A stretch of DNA of 40,506 nt from Chloroflexota bacterium (GCA_005882715.1 VBEI01000005.1:1-40506); one strand, 5' to 3'. Shown: positions 1 through 10,000, numbered from the stretch's first letter. Notes: generated from the letters alone by a model not told the origin. Translations and numbers: made by a program.

Positions 1-1335
1 CTGCTGGACCAGGCTAAGGAGTCCGCGGAGACGGCTAAGTACGTTGGGCAGGCGAACAGCGTGATCAAGCAGAGGCGGCGGGCTTTGACAGCCGCAGTCG
101 AAGAAGCCGCGAATGCGCTGGGTAGCGTGGACGCCCGTTACCGCTCGCTGGGGGCTCAGCGAGAGGCTGCAGAGGCGGCGCTGGCCCGGCTTGAGGCGCA
201 AGTTTCGGCGAAGGCGGTGCAACTGCGCGGCCTGGAGATGGAGCTGACCACACTAACATCCAGCGTGGAGGCGGACGAGAAGGGCCTGCGCGAGGCGAGG
301 CAGCGGATGGAAAGCTTCGTGCAGTTCGTTCAACCCGGTGAGGAAGGCTCGCATCACCTTGAGGCAAGACAGCGCGACCTGCACTCTCAGGTGATGAGCT
401 CGCAGAACCGGCTGTTCGAGAGCGAGCGCCAGGCGCTGGAGGCGGAGGCGGAGGTGCGCCGCTGGGAGACGGAAGTGGACACCATGCGAGTGCGGATCGA
501 GGAGGACGGGCTGACATTGAGCGCGGACGGAAACATCCTTTTGGAGGACGCCAAAGAGGTAGCGGTGCCGTTCTGGCTGGCCGCCGGTCAGGAGCCGGAG
601 GAAGGCGAAGGTCCGTCCTGGGAAGGACGGCCGATGTCCGGGGGCGCACACATCGACCAGGAAGGGCTGCGCGGCCAGATCGAGAGGCTGCGAGCGCAGA
701 TCCGCAACCTCGGGCCGGTAAACGTCGAGGCCCGGGAGGATTACGAATCGCTAAGCGAGCGGCACAGCTTCCTCGCGGGGCAGTTGGAAGACCTCGCCGC
801 CGCCGAGAAGTCGTTGCACCGTGCGATTGAGGAGCTTACCACGCTGATGCGCAAGCGGTTCGAGACGACGTTCGAGAAGGTGGCGCGCGGGTTCGAGCAG
901 TATTTTAAGGCGTTCTTCGGGGGCGGGCAGGCGGAGCTAAGCCTAACAGACCCAAAAGACCCGTCGAACTCGGGGGTGGAGGTTGAGGCGCGCCCGCCGG
1001 GGAAACGAACGAAGACGCTCGCGCAGCTTTCCGGCGGGGAGAAGGCGCTCACCTCGGTGTCACTGCTGTTCGCGCTGCTCCAGGCAAACCCTTCGCCATT
1101 TTGCGTGCTGGACGAAGTAGACGCGATGCTGGACGAAGCGAACGTCGGCCGCTTCGCGTCTGCGCTGCATGAACTGGCGCAGCGGACGCAGTTCATCGTG
1201 ATCACACACAATCGCCGCACGATCGAGGTGGCCGATAGCATCTACGGAGTCTCGATGGCACCCGACGGCGCTTCGCGGGTGCTTTCGATGCGACTGGCGG
1301 ACCTGCCGGCGGGCCAGACCGTGGCGGCCAACTGA
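1..1335 (+). CDS. smc: Chromosome segregation protein SMC, C-terminal part (5' truncated by window edge)
   Basis: Frame is open from base 1; coiled coil then ABC signature LSGGEKALTSVSLLFALL and Walker B FCVLDEVDAMLDEANVGRF, ITHNRRTIEVAD. Confidence 0.95.
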   Translation: MLDQAKESAETAKYVGQANSVIKQRRRALTAAVEEAANALGSVDARYRSLGAQREAAEAALARLEAQVSAKAVQLRGLEMELTTLTSSVEADEKGLREARQRMESFVQFVQPGEEGSHHLEARQRDLHSQVMSSQNRLFESERQALEAEAEVRRWETEVDTMRVRIEEDGLTLSADGNILLEDAKEVAVPFWLAAGQEPEEGEGPSWEGRPMSGGAHIDQEGLRGQIERLRAQIRNLGPVNVEAREDYESLSERHSFLAGQLEDLAAAEKSLHRAIEELTTLMRKRFETTFEKVARGFEQYFKAFFGGGQAELSLTDPKDPSNSGVEVEARPPGKRTKTLAQLSGGEKALTSVSLLFALLQANPSPFCVLDEVDAMLDEANVGRFASALHELAQRTQFIVITHNRRTIEVADSIYGVSMAPDGASRVLSMRLADLPAGQTVAAN

Positions 1336-1405
1336 ACATGCTCGCTTTTCGGTAGAATAGCGGTCGGACGCTCGTTGCCGCCGTCCGCTCCGGCGAGGCG
1401 AACTG

Positions 1406-1810
1406 ATGCCCCAGCAACCGATTGAACTAATCCTCACCCGTCAGTGGGCGAGCTATTTGGCTGTGCCCGTCTGGGTTATGGGCGAAAACGGACATTTGTC
1501 GTACTACAACGAGCCGGCGGAAGCGGTCCTCGGCCGGCGCTTCGATGAGGCCGGGGAGATGCCCGCCGAGGAGCTGGCGACGATCTTTCAAACGACCCGT
1601 GAGGACGGTTCTCGGCTAAATTCCGAGTCGCTTCCGATAAACATCGCACTCTTGGAACGGCGGCCGGCCCACTTGCGTCATCGCTTCCGGGGGCTAGACG
1701 GACAGTGGCGGCTTGTGGACGTGAGTGCTTTTCCGATCGAGGGTCAGGGTGGACGGCATCTCGGCGCAGTTGCAATCTTCTGGGAAGTGGAGCCGGGCAC
1801 GGAGGGCTGA
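1406..1810 (+). CDS. Small stand-alone PAS domain protein
   Basis: 134 aa ORF with PAS-like pattern (VWVMGENGHLSYYNEPAEAVLGRRFDEAGEMPAEELATIF...VSAFPIEGQGGRHLGAVAIFWE); TAGAAT -10-like box at about 1352. Confidence 0.75.
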   Translation: MPQQPIELILTRQWASYLAVPVWVMGENGHLSYYNEPAEAVLGRRFDEAGEMPAEELATIFQTTREDGSRLNSESLPINIALLERRPAHLRHRFRGLDGQWRLVDVSAFPIEGQGGRHLGAVAIFWEVEPGTEG

Positions 1811-1828
1811 AGGGCAGGCATCGCAAGG

Positions 1829-2665
1829 ATGGACGTGACTCTGTGGGGCACAAGGGGCTCGCTGGCTTCGCCGGGACCTCAAACGGCGGGCTATGGGGGA
1901 AACACATCCTGCGTGGAAGTGAGGGGCGCAGATGGCCAGTTGCTCATACTTGATGCCGGGACAGGCATCCGACCGTTGAGCGCAACGCTGGGCGCCGAGT
2001 TGCGGCGCGTGGACATTCTGTTGACGCACCTGCATATGGACCATATACAGGGCCTCGGCTTCTTCGCCGGGCTCTACAAGCCGGACCTGGAGGTGCACGT
2101 CTGGGGCCCGCCGTCCACGACGCTGCACCTGCGCGACCGGCTCGCCCGCTACCTTTCGCCGCCTTTGTTCCCTGTGCAGATGCGTGACCTTCCGAGCCGG
2201 TTGATGTTACACGACGTCCCGCTAAGCGATTTTGAAATCGAGGCGATGGGTATCAAGGCAAGCTTGGTTTGCCATCCAGGCCCCACTGTTGGCTATAGGA
2301 TCAGTGAGAACGGGAAGGCGGTGGTTTACCTTCCCGATCACGAGCCGGCGCTCGGTGCGCGCCGTTTTCCGGGCGATGCGAACTGGACCTCGGGCTTTGA
2401 GCTCGCGGAAGAGGCAGACCTACTAATCCATGATGCGCAGTACACTCCCGAGGAGTATGCCGAGCATATCGGTTGGGGACATAGCTCACTGCCACAAGCC
2501 CTGGCGTTCGCGGCTAAAGCGGCAGCGCAAGAGGTCGTGACATTTCATCACGACCCCCAGCACAACGATGCGATGCTAGATAGGATGGTCGAACAGGCGA
2601 GAAGGGCCGTTAAGTTGCCGTTCACGCTCGTGGGCGGGACAGAGGGCGCGACGTTCGCGCTTTAG
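1829..2665 (+). CDS. MBL-fold metallo-hydrolase (RNase Z/PhnP-like)
   Basis: N-term WGTRGSLASPGP..YGGNTSCVEV, metal motif THLHMDH, C-terminal His residues. Confidence 0.88.
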   Translation: MDVTLWGTRGSLASPGPQTAGYGGNTSCVEVRGADGQLLILDAGTGIRPLSATLGAELRRVDILLTHLHMDHIQGLGFFAGLYKPDLEVHVWGPPSTTLHLRDRLARYLSPPLFPVQMRDLPSRLMLHDVPLSDFEIEAMGIKASLVCHPGPTVGYRISENGKAVVYLPDHEPALGARRFPGDANWTSGFELAEEADLLIHDAQYTPEEYAEHIGWGHSSLPQALAFAAKAAAQEVVTFHHDPQHNDAMLDRMVEQARRAVKLPFTLVGGTEGATFAL

Positions 2666-2701
2666 TCGCCCCGCGTTCACCGACCGGATGGAGTAAGGGT
2701 C

Positions 2702-3049
2702 ATGATCGTGGCGGTCGTCGATGATCTTATGGTCGGCGTGCGCATTGAAGAGGCGGCCAAGGCTATCGGAGCGAGGGCAGAGGCGGTCTCTTCGTACGAG
2801 GAGGCCAGGCAAAGCCTGCGCTCAGGGGTAGTGGAGAGTCTGGTCGTCGATCTGGCGATTTCCGGGCTTGATCTTGATAAGCTCGTCCGAGAGGCGCGCC
2901 AGGCGCGGGCCTGGCTAATCGCTTTCTATCCGCATGTAAATGTAGAGCTGCGACGTGCGGCCAAGCGAGCGGGGGTCGAGCGAATATATCCGCGCAGCCG
3001 GTTCTTACGCGATTTGCCGAATATTCTGCGAGAACGTTTAGATAAGTAG
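2702..3049 (+). CDS. Receiver-like (degenerate REC) protein
   Basis: 115 aa; N-terminal DD, VVDLAISG phosphoacceptor-like Asp, but IAFYPHV and IYPRSRF replace the usual Thr and Lys motifs. Confidence 0.65.
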   Translation: MIVAVVDDLMVGVRIEEAAKAIGARAEAVSSYEEARQSLRSGVVESLVVDLAISGLDLDKLVREARQARAWLIAFYPHVNVELRRAAKRAGVERIYPRSRFLRDLPNILRERLDK

Positions 3050-3093
3050 CAGATGTTGCCCCGTGCAGGACGCTGCCAATATCATCGAGACTA

Positions 3094-4143
3094 ATGGTCA
3101 GGCTATTCAGGCGAAAGAAGGACGAAGAACCGATCGGCGCAGAGGAAGACGCCGCTGGGGTTACGGCCGTAACCGAGGGGCCAGTACCGCCGCCCGAGGC
3201 GACGGCGCCGGAAGACGAAGCCGCGCCCGTCGATCAGGCAGTCGAGCGTACGCGGCGAACGTGGTTCAGCCGCATAGGAGGGATGTTCCGTCGCGGCTTG
3301 AACGAGGAGTTATGGGAAGAGCTGGAAGAGACCCTTGTCGCAGCGGATACCGGGGTGACGACTACGATTAAGGTCATCGATGATCTGCGGGAGCGTGTCA
3401 AGCAAGAGTCGATTCGGGATCCGGAGCAGGCCCTTGGCGTTCTGAAGGAAGACCTAATCGCGACGCTGGAAGTGGACACCGGCCGGGGTCAGATATGGCA
3501 CTCAAATGGGCATCGGCAGACGTTGCCCAGGCCGGCGATTATCCTGGTGGTGGGAGTGAACGGGACGGGGAAGACGACGAGCATCGGCAAGCTGGCGCAC
3601 GCTTACAGATCCCAGGGGAAGAAGTTGGTATTAGCCGCGGCGGATACCTTCAGGGCGGCGGCGATCGAGCAGCTGAAGGAGTGGGGACAGCGGACGGGCG
3701 TCGACGTGGTGGCACATAAGCAGGGCGCGGACCCGGGCGCGGTCGTCTTCGACGCGCTGTCTGCGGCGGAAAGCCGGGGCGCGGACGTGTTAATCATCGA
3801 CACCGCGGGAAGGCTGCACACAAAGGCGCACCTGATGGAAGAGCTGATGAAGGTGAACCGCGTTATCCAGCGCAAGTACCCGGAGGCGCCCCACGAGGTA
3901 TTGCTAGTCCTTGACGCGACGACAGGCCAGAACGCGATGCACCAGGCGAAGTACTTCACCGAAGCGGTCGGCGTAACCGGCGTCGTACTGGCAAAGCTCG
4001 ACGGGACGGCGAAAGGCGGCGTCATCTTCTCGATATGCGACCAACTCAGGGTGCCGGTGCGCTTCGTGGGTACGGGCGAGCGGCCACAGGACCTGGCGCC
4101 GTTCGAGCCGCGCGAGTTCGTCGAGGCGTTGTTCGCCTCGTAA
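3094..4143 (+). CDS. ftsY: Signal recognition particle receptor FtsY
   Basis: SRP GTPase motifs GVNGTGKTTSIGKLA, AADTFRAAAIEQL, DTAGRLHTKAHLMEEL, TKLDGTAKGG-like LAKLDGTAKGG, GTGERPQDLAPFEPREFVEALF. Confidence 0.97.
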   Translation: MVRLFRRKKDEEPIGAEEDAAGVTAVTEGPVPPPEATAPEDEAAPVDQAVERTRRTWFSRIGGMFRRGLNEELWEELEETLVAADTGVTTTIKVIDDLRERVKQESIRDPEQALGVLKEDLIATLEVDTGRGQIWHSNGHRQTLPRPAIILVVGVNGTGKTTSIGKLAHAYRSQGKKLVLAAADTFRAAAIEQLKEWGQRTGVDVVAHKQGADPGAVVFDALSAAESRGADVLIIDTAGRLHTKAHLMEELMKVNRVIQRKYPEAPHEVLLVLDATTGQNAMHQAKYFTEAVGVTGVVLAKLDGTAKGGVIFSICDQLRVPVRFVGTGERPQDLAPFEPREFVEALFAS

Positions 4144-4371
4144 GCGGACATCCCGTCGTTTTTGTCCTCAAGGGCGCCCCCATCCAATGGCCTCGCCCGC
4201 GCTCGCCCGAAGTGGGGAGCTGGGGGCCATCCCCAGACCCCGGTCTGACAGCCATCGAATTGTTATTGGGAAGCACGCCTTTTAGGGCGCCTGGGTGTAC
4301 CCCCGCTCGTGAAGAACGCCTGGCCGGCCCACGTCCAAGCCCGATAGTCGAGCTTCCGCTAGACTGACAGA

Positions 4372-6123
4372 GTGCAAGACGCGCCTGAGCGTGACATAAC
4401 GACTACACCCGCGGCGCCGGCCGTACACGCGGAAGGGCCCAACGCTCAGGTCAGAGCAGGGATTACCCTCAGCGTGGAAACGTTCATCTGGACAGGTCTT
4501 GTGCTGGCAGCGGGCGCGCTCCGGCTCCCACACCTGGGTAGGCCTCCGCTCACCGTGGACGAAGGGCTGCGTGCCTTCGATGCGACGCGGGTGGCCGGTG
4601 GGGATGTGCCCCAAACGTGGCGAGGCGATCTCTCGGAAGCGGCGACCTCGTACCTGTTCCGTATCTTTGGTGAGACGGACCTGCTTGTGCGGCTCCTACC
4701 GGCGCTTGCGGGTGTGGCGATGATCGGGCTCCTTTGGTTGGCAAGGCCGTATGCGGGGCGAGTTGGAACACTCCTAGCGGCGGGGCTACTAGCATTCTCG
4801 CCGATGTTGGTCATCTATTCGCGGTCAGGAACGGAGTTTAGCCTCGGGACATTGGTGGCCGGTCTGATCATGATTTCGCTGTTCGCCTACCTCCAGAACC
4901 CGAGGTCCGGGCTCGCCTTTCCGCTCATCTTTGGGCTGGCGCTGGCGCCGCTTACCGATGCGGTAGCGATGCTCGCCGCGCTGGCCGCACTCGTCTTCCT
5001 GGCGGTGGAGGCAGTGTTCTCCTCAAACAGCGACGTCAGGCACGCCTGGCAGACGTTCAGGCGGAGTCCGCTGCAGTGGGTGACGGCGCTTCTGATCGTC
5101 GCGGCGGCCCTTCAGTTCGGGATTACGCGTTTTGGTACTTCGCTGGAGGGGCTGGACTTGCCCGGGCTGAGGCTTTTCTGGGAGATGTTCGACATGCCGC
5201 GGGACTCGCGGCCGCCGGAGTACCATTTCGCGCTGTTGTTAGCCTACGATTGGCCGCTTCTGCTCGGGGGAACGGCCGGGTTTGTGTTCGTTGCGGTAAA
5301 GTTCTTGCGACAACCGAGGAAAACCACGGCGTTCGAGCGATTTCTGCTGCTCTGGACACTGGCGGCGGCATTCGCGCTGGCGCTTACGACGAGGCGAGAG
5401 GCTGGGCAGCTGCTGATGCTGCTGCTGCCGCTAGGGCTGCTGGCCGGGAGGCTAGCGGAGGAAATCGCGGCGCGGGCCGATTGGGCGGCCACATGCCGCT
5501 GGTGGCCGGCGGGCGCGGCGGTCGCCGCGGCTGCGGCCGCTGCTGCTGTACTCATGACGAAGTGGTCGTCCGGTAACGCGGATACAACAGAGCGGCTGAC
5601 CTTCCTTGCAGCCGTGGTCATCGGCGTGGCGCTAGTCGCTCTCGTCGCTATGAGGGCGCGGGCTGGGGCGATGCCGGCCGTGGCCGTGGTGGTTGCGCTC
5701 GCGGCGACCGTATTTGTCGCCCACTCGTCTCTCGCGGTCGCGTTCTCGGGTGGGACGGAGTTCGCGGTGGACCTTCGGCTCGCGCCTCGCGCAGATCAGC
5801 TGCGTGAGACGGTCGACAAGCTGGCGCGCGAACGGGGCGGAACGATTGTTGTCGACTCAGATCTGAGCGACGAACTCGGGTGGACGTTACGGGACTCGCC
5901 GGTGGTCTTCGGCGGACCGACCAATCGCGCTTCGGCGGTGGTCTCGAGGCCCAATGCAAACCCGGCGGGGTTCGTTGCGAGGGAGGAGGTCTGGCGAGTA
6001 GCCGAGGGTTGGTACCCGGACGAGGTGCTGGCGCCGCGCCGAATGTGGCGCTGGGTGTTGTACCGGGAGCCGTACTCGGACGTGAACGCCTTGGACGTGC
6101 GTATATTCGTCAGGACGATCTAG
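4372..6123 (+). CDS. Multi-TM glycosyltransferase family 39 (ArnT)/TIGR03663-like protein
   Basis: TVDEGLRAFDATRV near N-term, repeated hydrophobic segments, FRIFGETDLLVRLLPALAGV; GTG start. Confidence 0.75.
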   Translation: MQDAPERDITTTPAAPAVHAEGPNAQVRAGITLSVETFIWTGLVLAAGALRLPHLGRPPLTVDEGLRAFDATRVAGGDVPQTWRGDLSEAATSYLFRIFGETDLLVRLLPALAGVAMIGLLWLARPYAGRVGTLLAAGLLAFSPMLVIYSRSGTEFSLGTLVAGLIMISLFAYLQNPRSGLAFPLIFGLALAPLTDAVAMLAALAALVFLAVEAVFSSNSDVRHAWQTFRRSPLQWVTALLIVAAALQFGITRFGTSLEGLDLPGLRLFWEMFDMPRDSRPPEYHFALLLAYDWPLLLGGTAGFVFVAVKFLRQPRKTTAFERFLLLWTLAAAFALALTTRREAGQLLMLLLPLGLLAGRLAEEIAARADWAATCRWWPAGAAVAAAAAAAAVLMTKWSSGNADTTERLTFLAAVVIGVALVALVAMRARAGAMPAVAVVVALAATVFVAHSSLAVAFSGGTEFAVDLRLAPRADQLRETVDKLARERGGTIVVDSDLSDELGWTLRDSPVVFGGPTNRASAVVSRPNANPAGFVAREEVWRVAEGWYPDEVLAPRRMWRWVLYREPYSDVNALDVRIFVRTI

Positions 6124-6191
6124 AGGCAAACGCGCCGAGCGGACAAGCCAAGGGCAAGAGGTAATGAACTTTGGAGCGACGGGGCTGAAGA

Positions 6192-9100
6192 ATGAGTGAA
6201 CTCGTGCGACCGCTGCCGTTAGGAACGACCGCCGCAAGAACGCGCGACACATTCAGCACGCTAACCTTGCGACTCCCGTTGACCTGGGAGGCGGCGGCTT
6301 ACGGCGTGCTGATCGCGTGCGCTTTCGGGTTCCGGTTGTGGGACCTTGGGTCAAGGGCGATGCACCATGACGAGAGCCTTCACTCGTACTACGCCTACCA
6401 GATTCTTCAGGGGCACGGCTACGAGCACAGCCCCGTGCTGCACGGGCCGTTCCAGTTTTTCGGGACGGCATTGACGTTCTTCTTGACCGGCGGCGCGTCG
6501 GATACCTCGGCACGCATCCTGCCGGCGCTATTCGGCGGCGTCCTCGTGCTGCTGCCTCTGCTGTTCCGAAGCCGGCTCGGCCGACTAGGAGCGCTAGTGA
6601 CGGCTACGTTGATCGCCTTCTCGCCGACACTGATGTATTACAGCCGCTTCGCACGCGAGGACATCTACGCGGCCGTCTTCACGCTGGGGATCGTCATCTG
6701 CGTCTGGCGCTACATCGATGAGGAGAAGCCGCATTACCTCTACATCTCGGCCGCGCTGCTGGCGCTGAGCTTTGCCACCAAGGAGACGACGTTCGTCTTC
6801 ACGGCCATAATGCTGATTTTCCTCGACCTGTGGGCGGCATTGGAATTCGCCGGTCAGGCACGCGGGAGAGGATCGAGGATGGCGCGCGGGTCAGCCTTCC
6901 TGGGATACGCGCCGTTCGCTTGGGCGATCGCGGCGCTGTGGCCGTTCATCGGAGGAATCCGCAAACGGCTGGGGCTCCAGGAGCGGCATCCAGCCGTGGA
7001 TGTCCTGGTGATCATGGGCACGCTGGCGGGGCCGCAGTTCGCGGCCGCTGTGAAGGTCCCGCTGGAAGGTGCCGGAATGGAGATTAGTCCGGGGGCCGAC
7101 GAGCGTGCGCTGGCGATCCCGGTCGTGCTCGCGCTTGTAGCCGCGAGCGTGCTCGTGGGGCTGGCTTGGGACCGGCGAGTGTGGTTGACGGCGGCCCTCT
7201 GTTTTTGGGCGCCGTATGCCCTGCTCTTCACGGCGTTTCTTACCGACATCGACGGATTCGGCGGCGGCATCTGGCAATCTCTCGACTACTGGATCGGCCA
7301 GCACGGGGCGCAGCGCGGCGACCAGCCGGAGTTTTATTACTTGATGTTCTGGCCGGCGTATGAGTACCTGGCGCTTGCGCTCGCGGGACCGGCTCTCCTG
7401 TATTACTCGCTGCGCGGCGGGCCAGGCTCCTGGCTTCTGACGGTAATCACGGTGGTTGCTTTATTGTCTGCGTTCGGAGCGGACAGCTTCGCCGACGACA
7501 CGGCGGTTGAGGTCGCCCAATGCCTTGCGCTGGCTCTGGCGGCGGTGACGCTGTTTCTCGCGGTGAAAGGCGACATTTTCGAGCGCTTTCTAGTGTTCTG
7601 GACCGTAACGAGTCTCGTCGCCTACTCGCTCGTGGGAGAGAAGATGCCCTGGCTGACGGTCCACACGACTCTTCCGCTCGTAATCCTGGCGGGCTATAGC
7701 GCCGGGCGCTTCTTCTCGTGGCTGGTGGCGAGACGGAAAGCAGACGGAGGCGCGCAACGAAGCCGCTTCAGGCCCGGGCGGGCAGTGGCGATCGCGGTGG
7801 CAGCGCCAATCGCCGTCCTCGGGGTACTAAGCATGCGCACCGCCATCCTGGCGACCTACGACCACGGGGACGTGCCGCGCGAGTTCTTGTTCTATACGCA
7901 GACATCGCCTGACGTGCCAGACGTTGTGGAGCGCGTCGACCGCATCGCCGAATCCTCGGGAAGAGGGAAGGGCCTGCGCATTCAGGTCGATCGGACGGAC
8001 CCTTGGCCGTGGGCCTGGTACTTCCGTGACTACGACGTGAGTTTCGATGAGATGGGGGCGGAGTTCCGGCCGGAAGCGGATTCAGTACTGCTTCTTTCAG
8101 CTCCGAACGAGACGTACTCCAGCGCATACATCGACAGCTATCAGCCGTCGCAGCCGTACACACTACGCTGGTGGTTCCCGGAGGACTACCGAGGCATCGG
8201 CGAGAAGAAAGACCTGGCGGAAGGCATCGCTGATTTCGCGTCGAGCCTCAAGGCCGGCCATACTTGGGAGCGCTGGTGGGGCTTCTGGTTTCACCGCGAT
8301 ATCTTGCCGCAAGGTGGAGTGGAGGGCCGGCTGTTTGTGCCGTTGGAGTTCGAGGCGGTCGATCCCGGACCGTCATCATCCACGCCTGTGGGCCGAGGCG
8401 AAACCGCGACACGGCCGGCGGCGGACCTGGAGGGACGCTACATCATCGGGCGGCTCGGTGCGGAGCCGGGGCAGATGGACCTGCCGCTGGGGGTGGCGCT
8501 CGACGCTGGCGGCAATATCTACGTCGTCGATAGCGGCAACTCTCGGATCCAGAAATTCGATCCCCGCGGGAGGCCTTTAGCGGCAGTGGGCTCGGCGGGC
8601 TCGGCGCCCGGCCAGTTCAACCAGCCTTCCGATATCGCGGTCGACGCCGCCGGGAACGTTTATGTAGCCGACACATGGAACCACCGGATCCAAAAATTCG
8701 GCGCGGACCTGACACCTATCTTGGTTTGGGGGCAGGCGACAGGCGATCTAATCAACCCCGCGCCGGACAAGTTCTGGGGCCCGCGGGGGATCGCGATTGA
8801 CCACCAGGGCGACATCCTAGTAGCCGATACGGGCACCAACCGCATCCGCAGGTACACTCCAGACGGGACGCACCTTGGCGACTTCGGGCGGCGCGGCAAG
8901 GAGGCGGGGGAGTTCGATGAGCCGACGGGAATCGCGGTTGGCCCGGACGGGTCGATCTACGTGGCGGAAGGAGGCAACGCGCGCATTCAGAAGTTCGACG
9001 CCTCGGGGAAGTTCATTGCAGCGTGGCCGATCGAGGACTGGGGCGAGCGGAGCCTGCGCAACAAGCCGCGCATCGAGGCCCTGCCTGACGGCCGCCTGAT

Positions 9101-9302
9101 CGCGACCGACGCGCCGCATGCGCGGCTACTGTTGATCGGCAAAGACGGGCATGTGACGGCGCGGTTGGGCACGGTGGTGGAGGTGCCGCTGTTCTCGCCG
9201 GAGGGGGTGGCCTTCGACCCGGAGCATGGGTTTGTCTACGTGACGGACGGGCTGGCGGGGCACATACGGCGCTTCCCGTTCACTGACTTTGCGCTGCGTT
9301 AG
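6192..9302 (+). CDS. TIGR03663-like membrane glycosyltransferase fused to C-terminal NHL-repeat beta-propeller
   Basis: MHHDESLHSYYAYQILQGHGYEHSPVLHGPFQFF; many TM segments; C-terminal repeats such as GNIYVVDSGNSRIQKFDPRG, GNVYVADTWNHRIQKF, GDILVADTGTNRIRRYTPDG, GSIYVAEGGNARIQKFDASG. Confidence 0.88.
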   Translation: MSELVRPLPLGTTAARTRDTFSTLTLRLPLTWEAAAYGVLIACAFGFRLWDLGSRAMHHDESLHSYYAYQILQGHGYEHSPVLHGPFQFFGTALTFFLTGGASDTSARILPALFGGVLVLLPLLFRSRLGRLGALVTATLIAFSPTLMYYSRFAREDIYAAVFTLGIVICVWRYIDEEKPHYLYISAALLALSFATKETTFVFTAIMLIFLDLWAALEFAGQARGRGSRMARGSAFLGYAPFAWAIAALWPFIGGIRKRLGLQERHPAVDVLVIMGTLAGPQFAAAVKVPLEGAGMEISPGADERALAIPVVLALVAASVLVGLAWDRRVWLTAALCFWAPYALLFTAFLTDIDGFGGGIWQSLDYWIGQHGAQRGDQPEFYYLMFWPAYEYLALALAGPALLYYSLRGGPGSWLLTVITVVALLSAFGADSFADDTAVEVAQCLALALAAVTLFLAVKGDIFERFLVFWTVTSLVAYSLVGEKMPWLTVHTTLPLVILAGYSAGRFFSWLVARRKADGGAQRSRFRPGRAVAIAVAAPIAVLGVLSMRTAILATYDHGDVPREFLFYTQTSPDVPDVVERVDRIAESSGRGKGLRIQVDRTDPWPWAWYFRDYDVSFDEMGAEFRPEADSVLLLSAPNETYSSAYIDSYQPSQPYTLRWWFPEDYRGIGEKKDLAEGIADFASSLKAGHTWERWWGFWFHRDILPQGGVEGRLFVPLEFEAVDPGPSSSTPVGRGETATRPAADLEGRYIIGRLGAEPGQMDLPLGVALDAGGNIYVVDSGNSRIQKFDPRGRPLAAVGSAGSAPGQFNQPSDIAVDAAGNVYVADTWNHRIQKFGADLTPILVWGQATGDLINPAPDKFWGPRGIAIDHQGDILVADTGTNRIRRYTPDGTHLGDFGRRGKEAGEFDEPTGIAVGPDGSIYVAEGGNARIQKFDASGKFIAAWPIEDWGERSLRNKPRIEALPDGRLIATDAPHARLLLIGKDGHVTARLGTVVEVPLFSPEGVAFDPEHGFVYVTDGLAGHIRRFPFTDFALR

Positions 9303-9397
9303 TCTGCGCGCTTTTCGGTGGCTGCGTCTCCAAACACTGTCTTGTATGCTATGTGAGAATTGGCACAATCGTCCGTTCTTAGAATGGCAGCAAGCGC

Positions 9398-10000
9398 ATG
9401 TTTTCGCAGGCCAGTCATAATTCGCGGGTAACGCCGGTCGATCCGGTGGCGGGCAGCCCCGAGCTTCTTGTCCGCATCAGCGAGCTGATCGAGGACTTGT
9501 CCGCCGACCACGTCGATCTCTTGAAGGCGTTTCACCGCATCCAACACGAGTTCGGCTACCTGCCTCACGAAGCAGTGCCGCTGCTTGCGGGGAAGTTTCG
9601 GACGACGCCGGCGATCATCTTCGGGACCATCGACTTCTACTCTGAGGTGCGTACGGCGCCAGCGGCCGAGACGACGGTTGAGTGGTGCAGCGGGCCGGCC
9701 TGCCTGCTAAAGGGATCGCTGAACATCCGGCGCGCGCTGGAGGCGATCCTGGAATGCGAGATGAACCGGACGAGCTCCAACGGCAATTTCGGCCTGCGGC
9801 TGGTCCAGTGCGATGGCACCTGCCACCTGGCGCCGCTCGTTCGGCAGGACGGGCGGTACATCGGACCGCTGACGGTCAGCGAGTCGATCGAGTGGGCGCG
9901 GCGGCTTAAAGGCGAGGACGGAGCGGTGCAGACGGAGGGCGAGGGCGCCCCTGCGGAGGAAGAGTCCTCGCAGACGGCCCAAAAGGTGGAGTCGGAATGA
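9398..10000 (+). CDS. nuoE: NADH-quinone oxidoreductase subunit E-like, thioredoxin-like [2Fe-2S] protein
   Basis: FHRIQHEFGYLPHEAVPLLA, Cys pattern CSGPAC...CDGTCHLAP. Confidence 0.88.
   Translation: MFSQASHNSRVTPVDPVAGSPELLVRISELIEDLSADHVDLLKAFHRIQHEFGYLPHEAVPLLAGKFRTTPAIIFGTIDFYSEVRTAPAAETTVEWCSGPACLLKGSLNIRRALEAILECEMNRTSSNGNFGLRLVQCDGTCHLAPLVRQDGRYIGPLTVSESIEWARRLKGEDGAVQTEGEGAPAEEESSQTAQKVESE

Noticed and set aside
5076-5576. 166-aa ORF within the glycosyltransferase gene
   Set aside because: Alternate-frame Gly/Ala/Arg-rich shadow ORF.
9360-9385. Sigma54 promoter (TTGGCAC) upstream of nuoE
   Set aside because: The -24 half is similar but no matching -12 TTGCW element; TAGAAT box is a better explanation.
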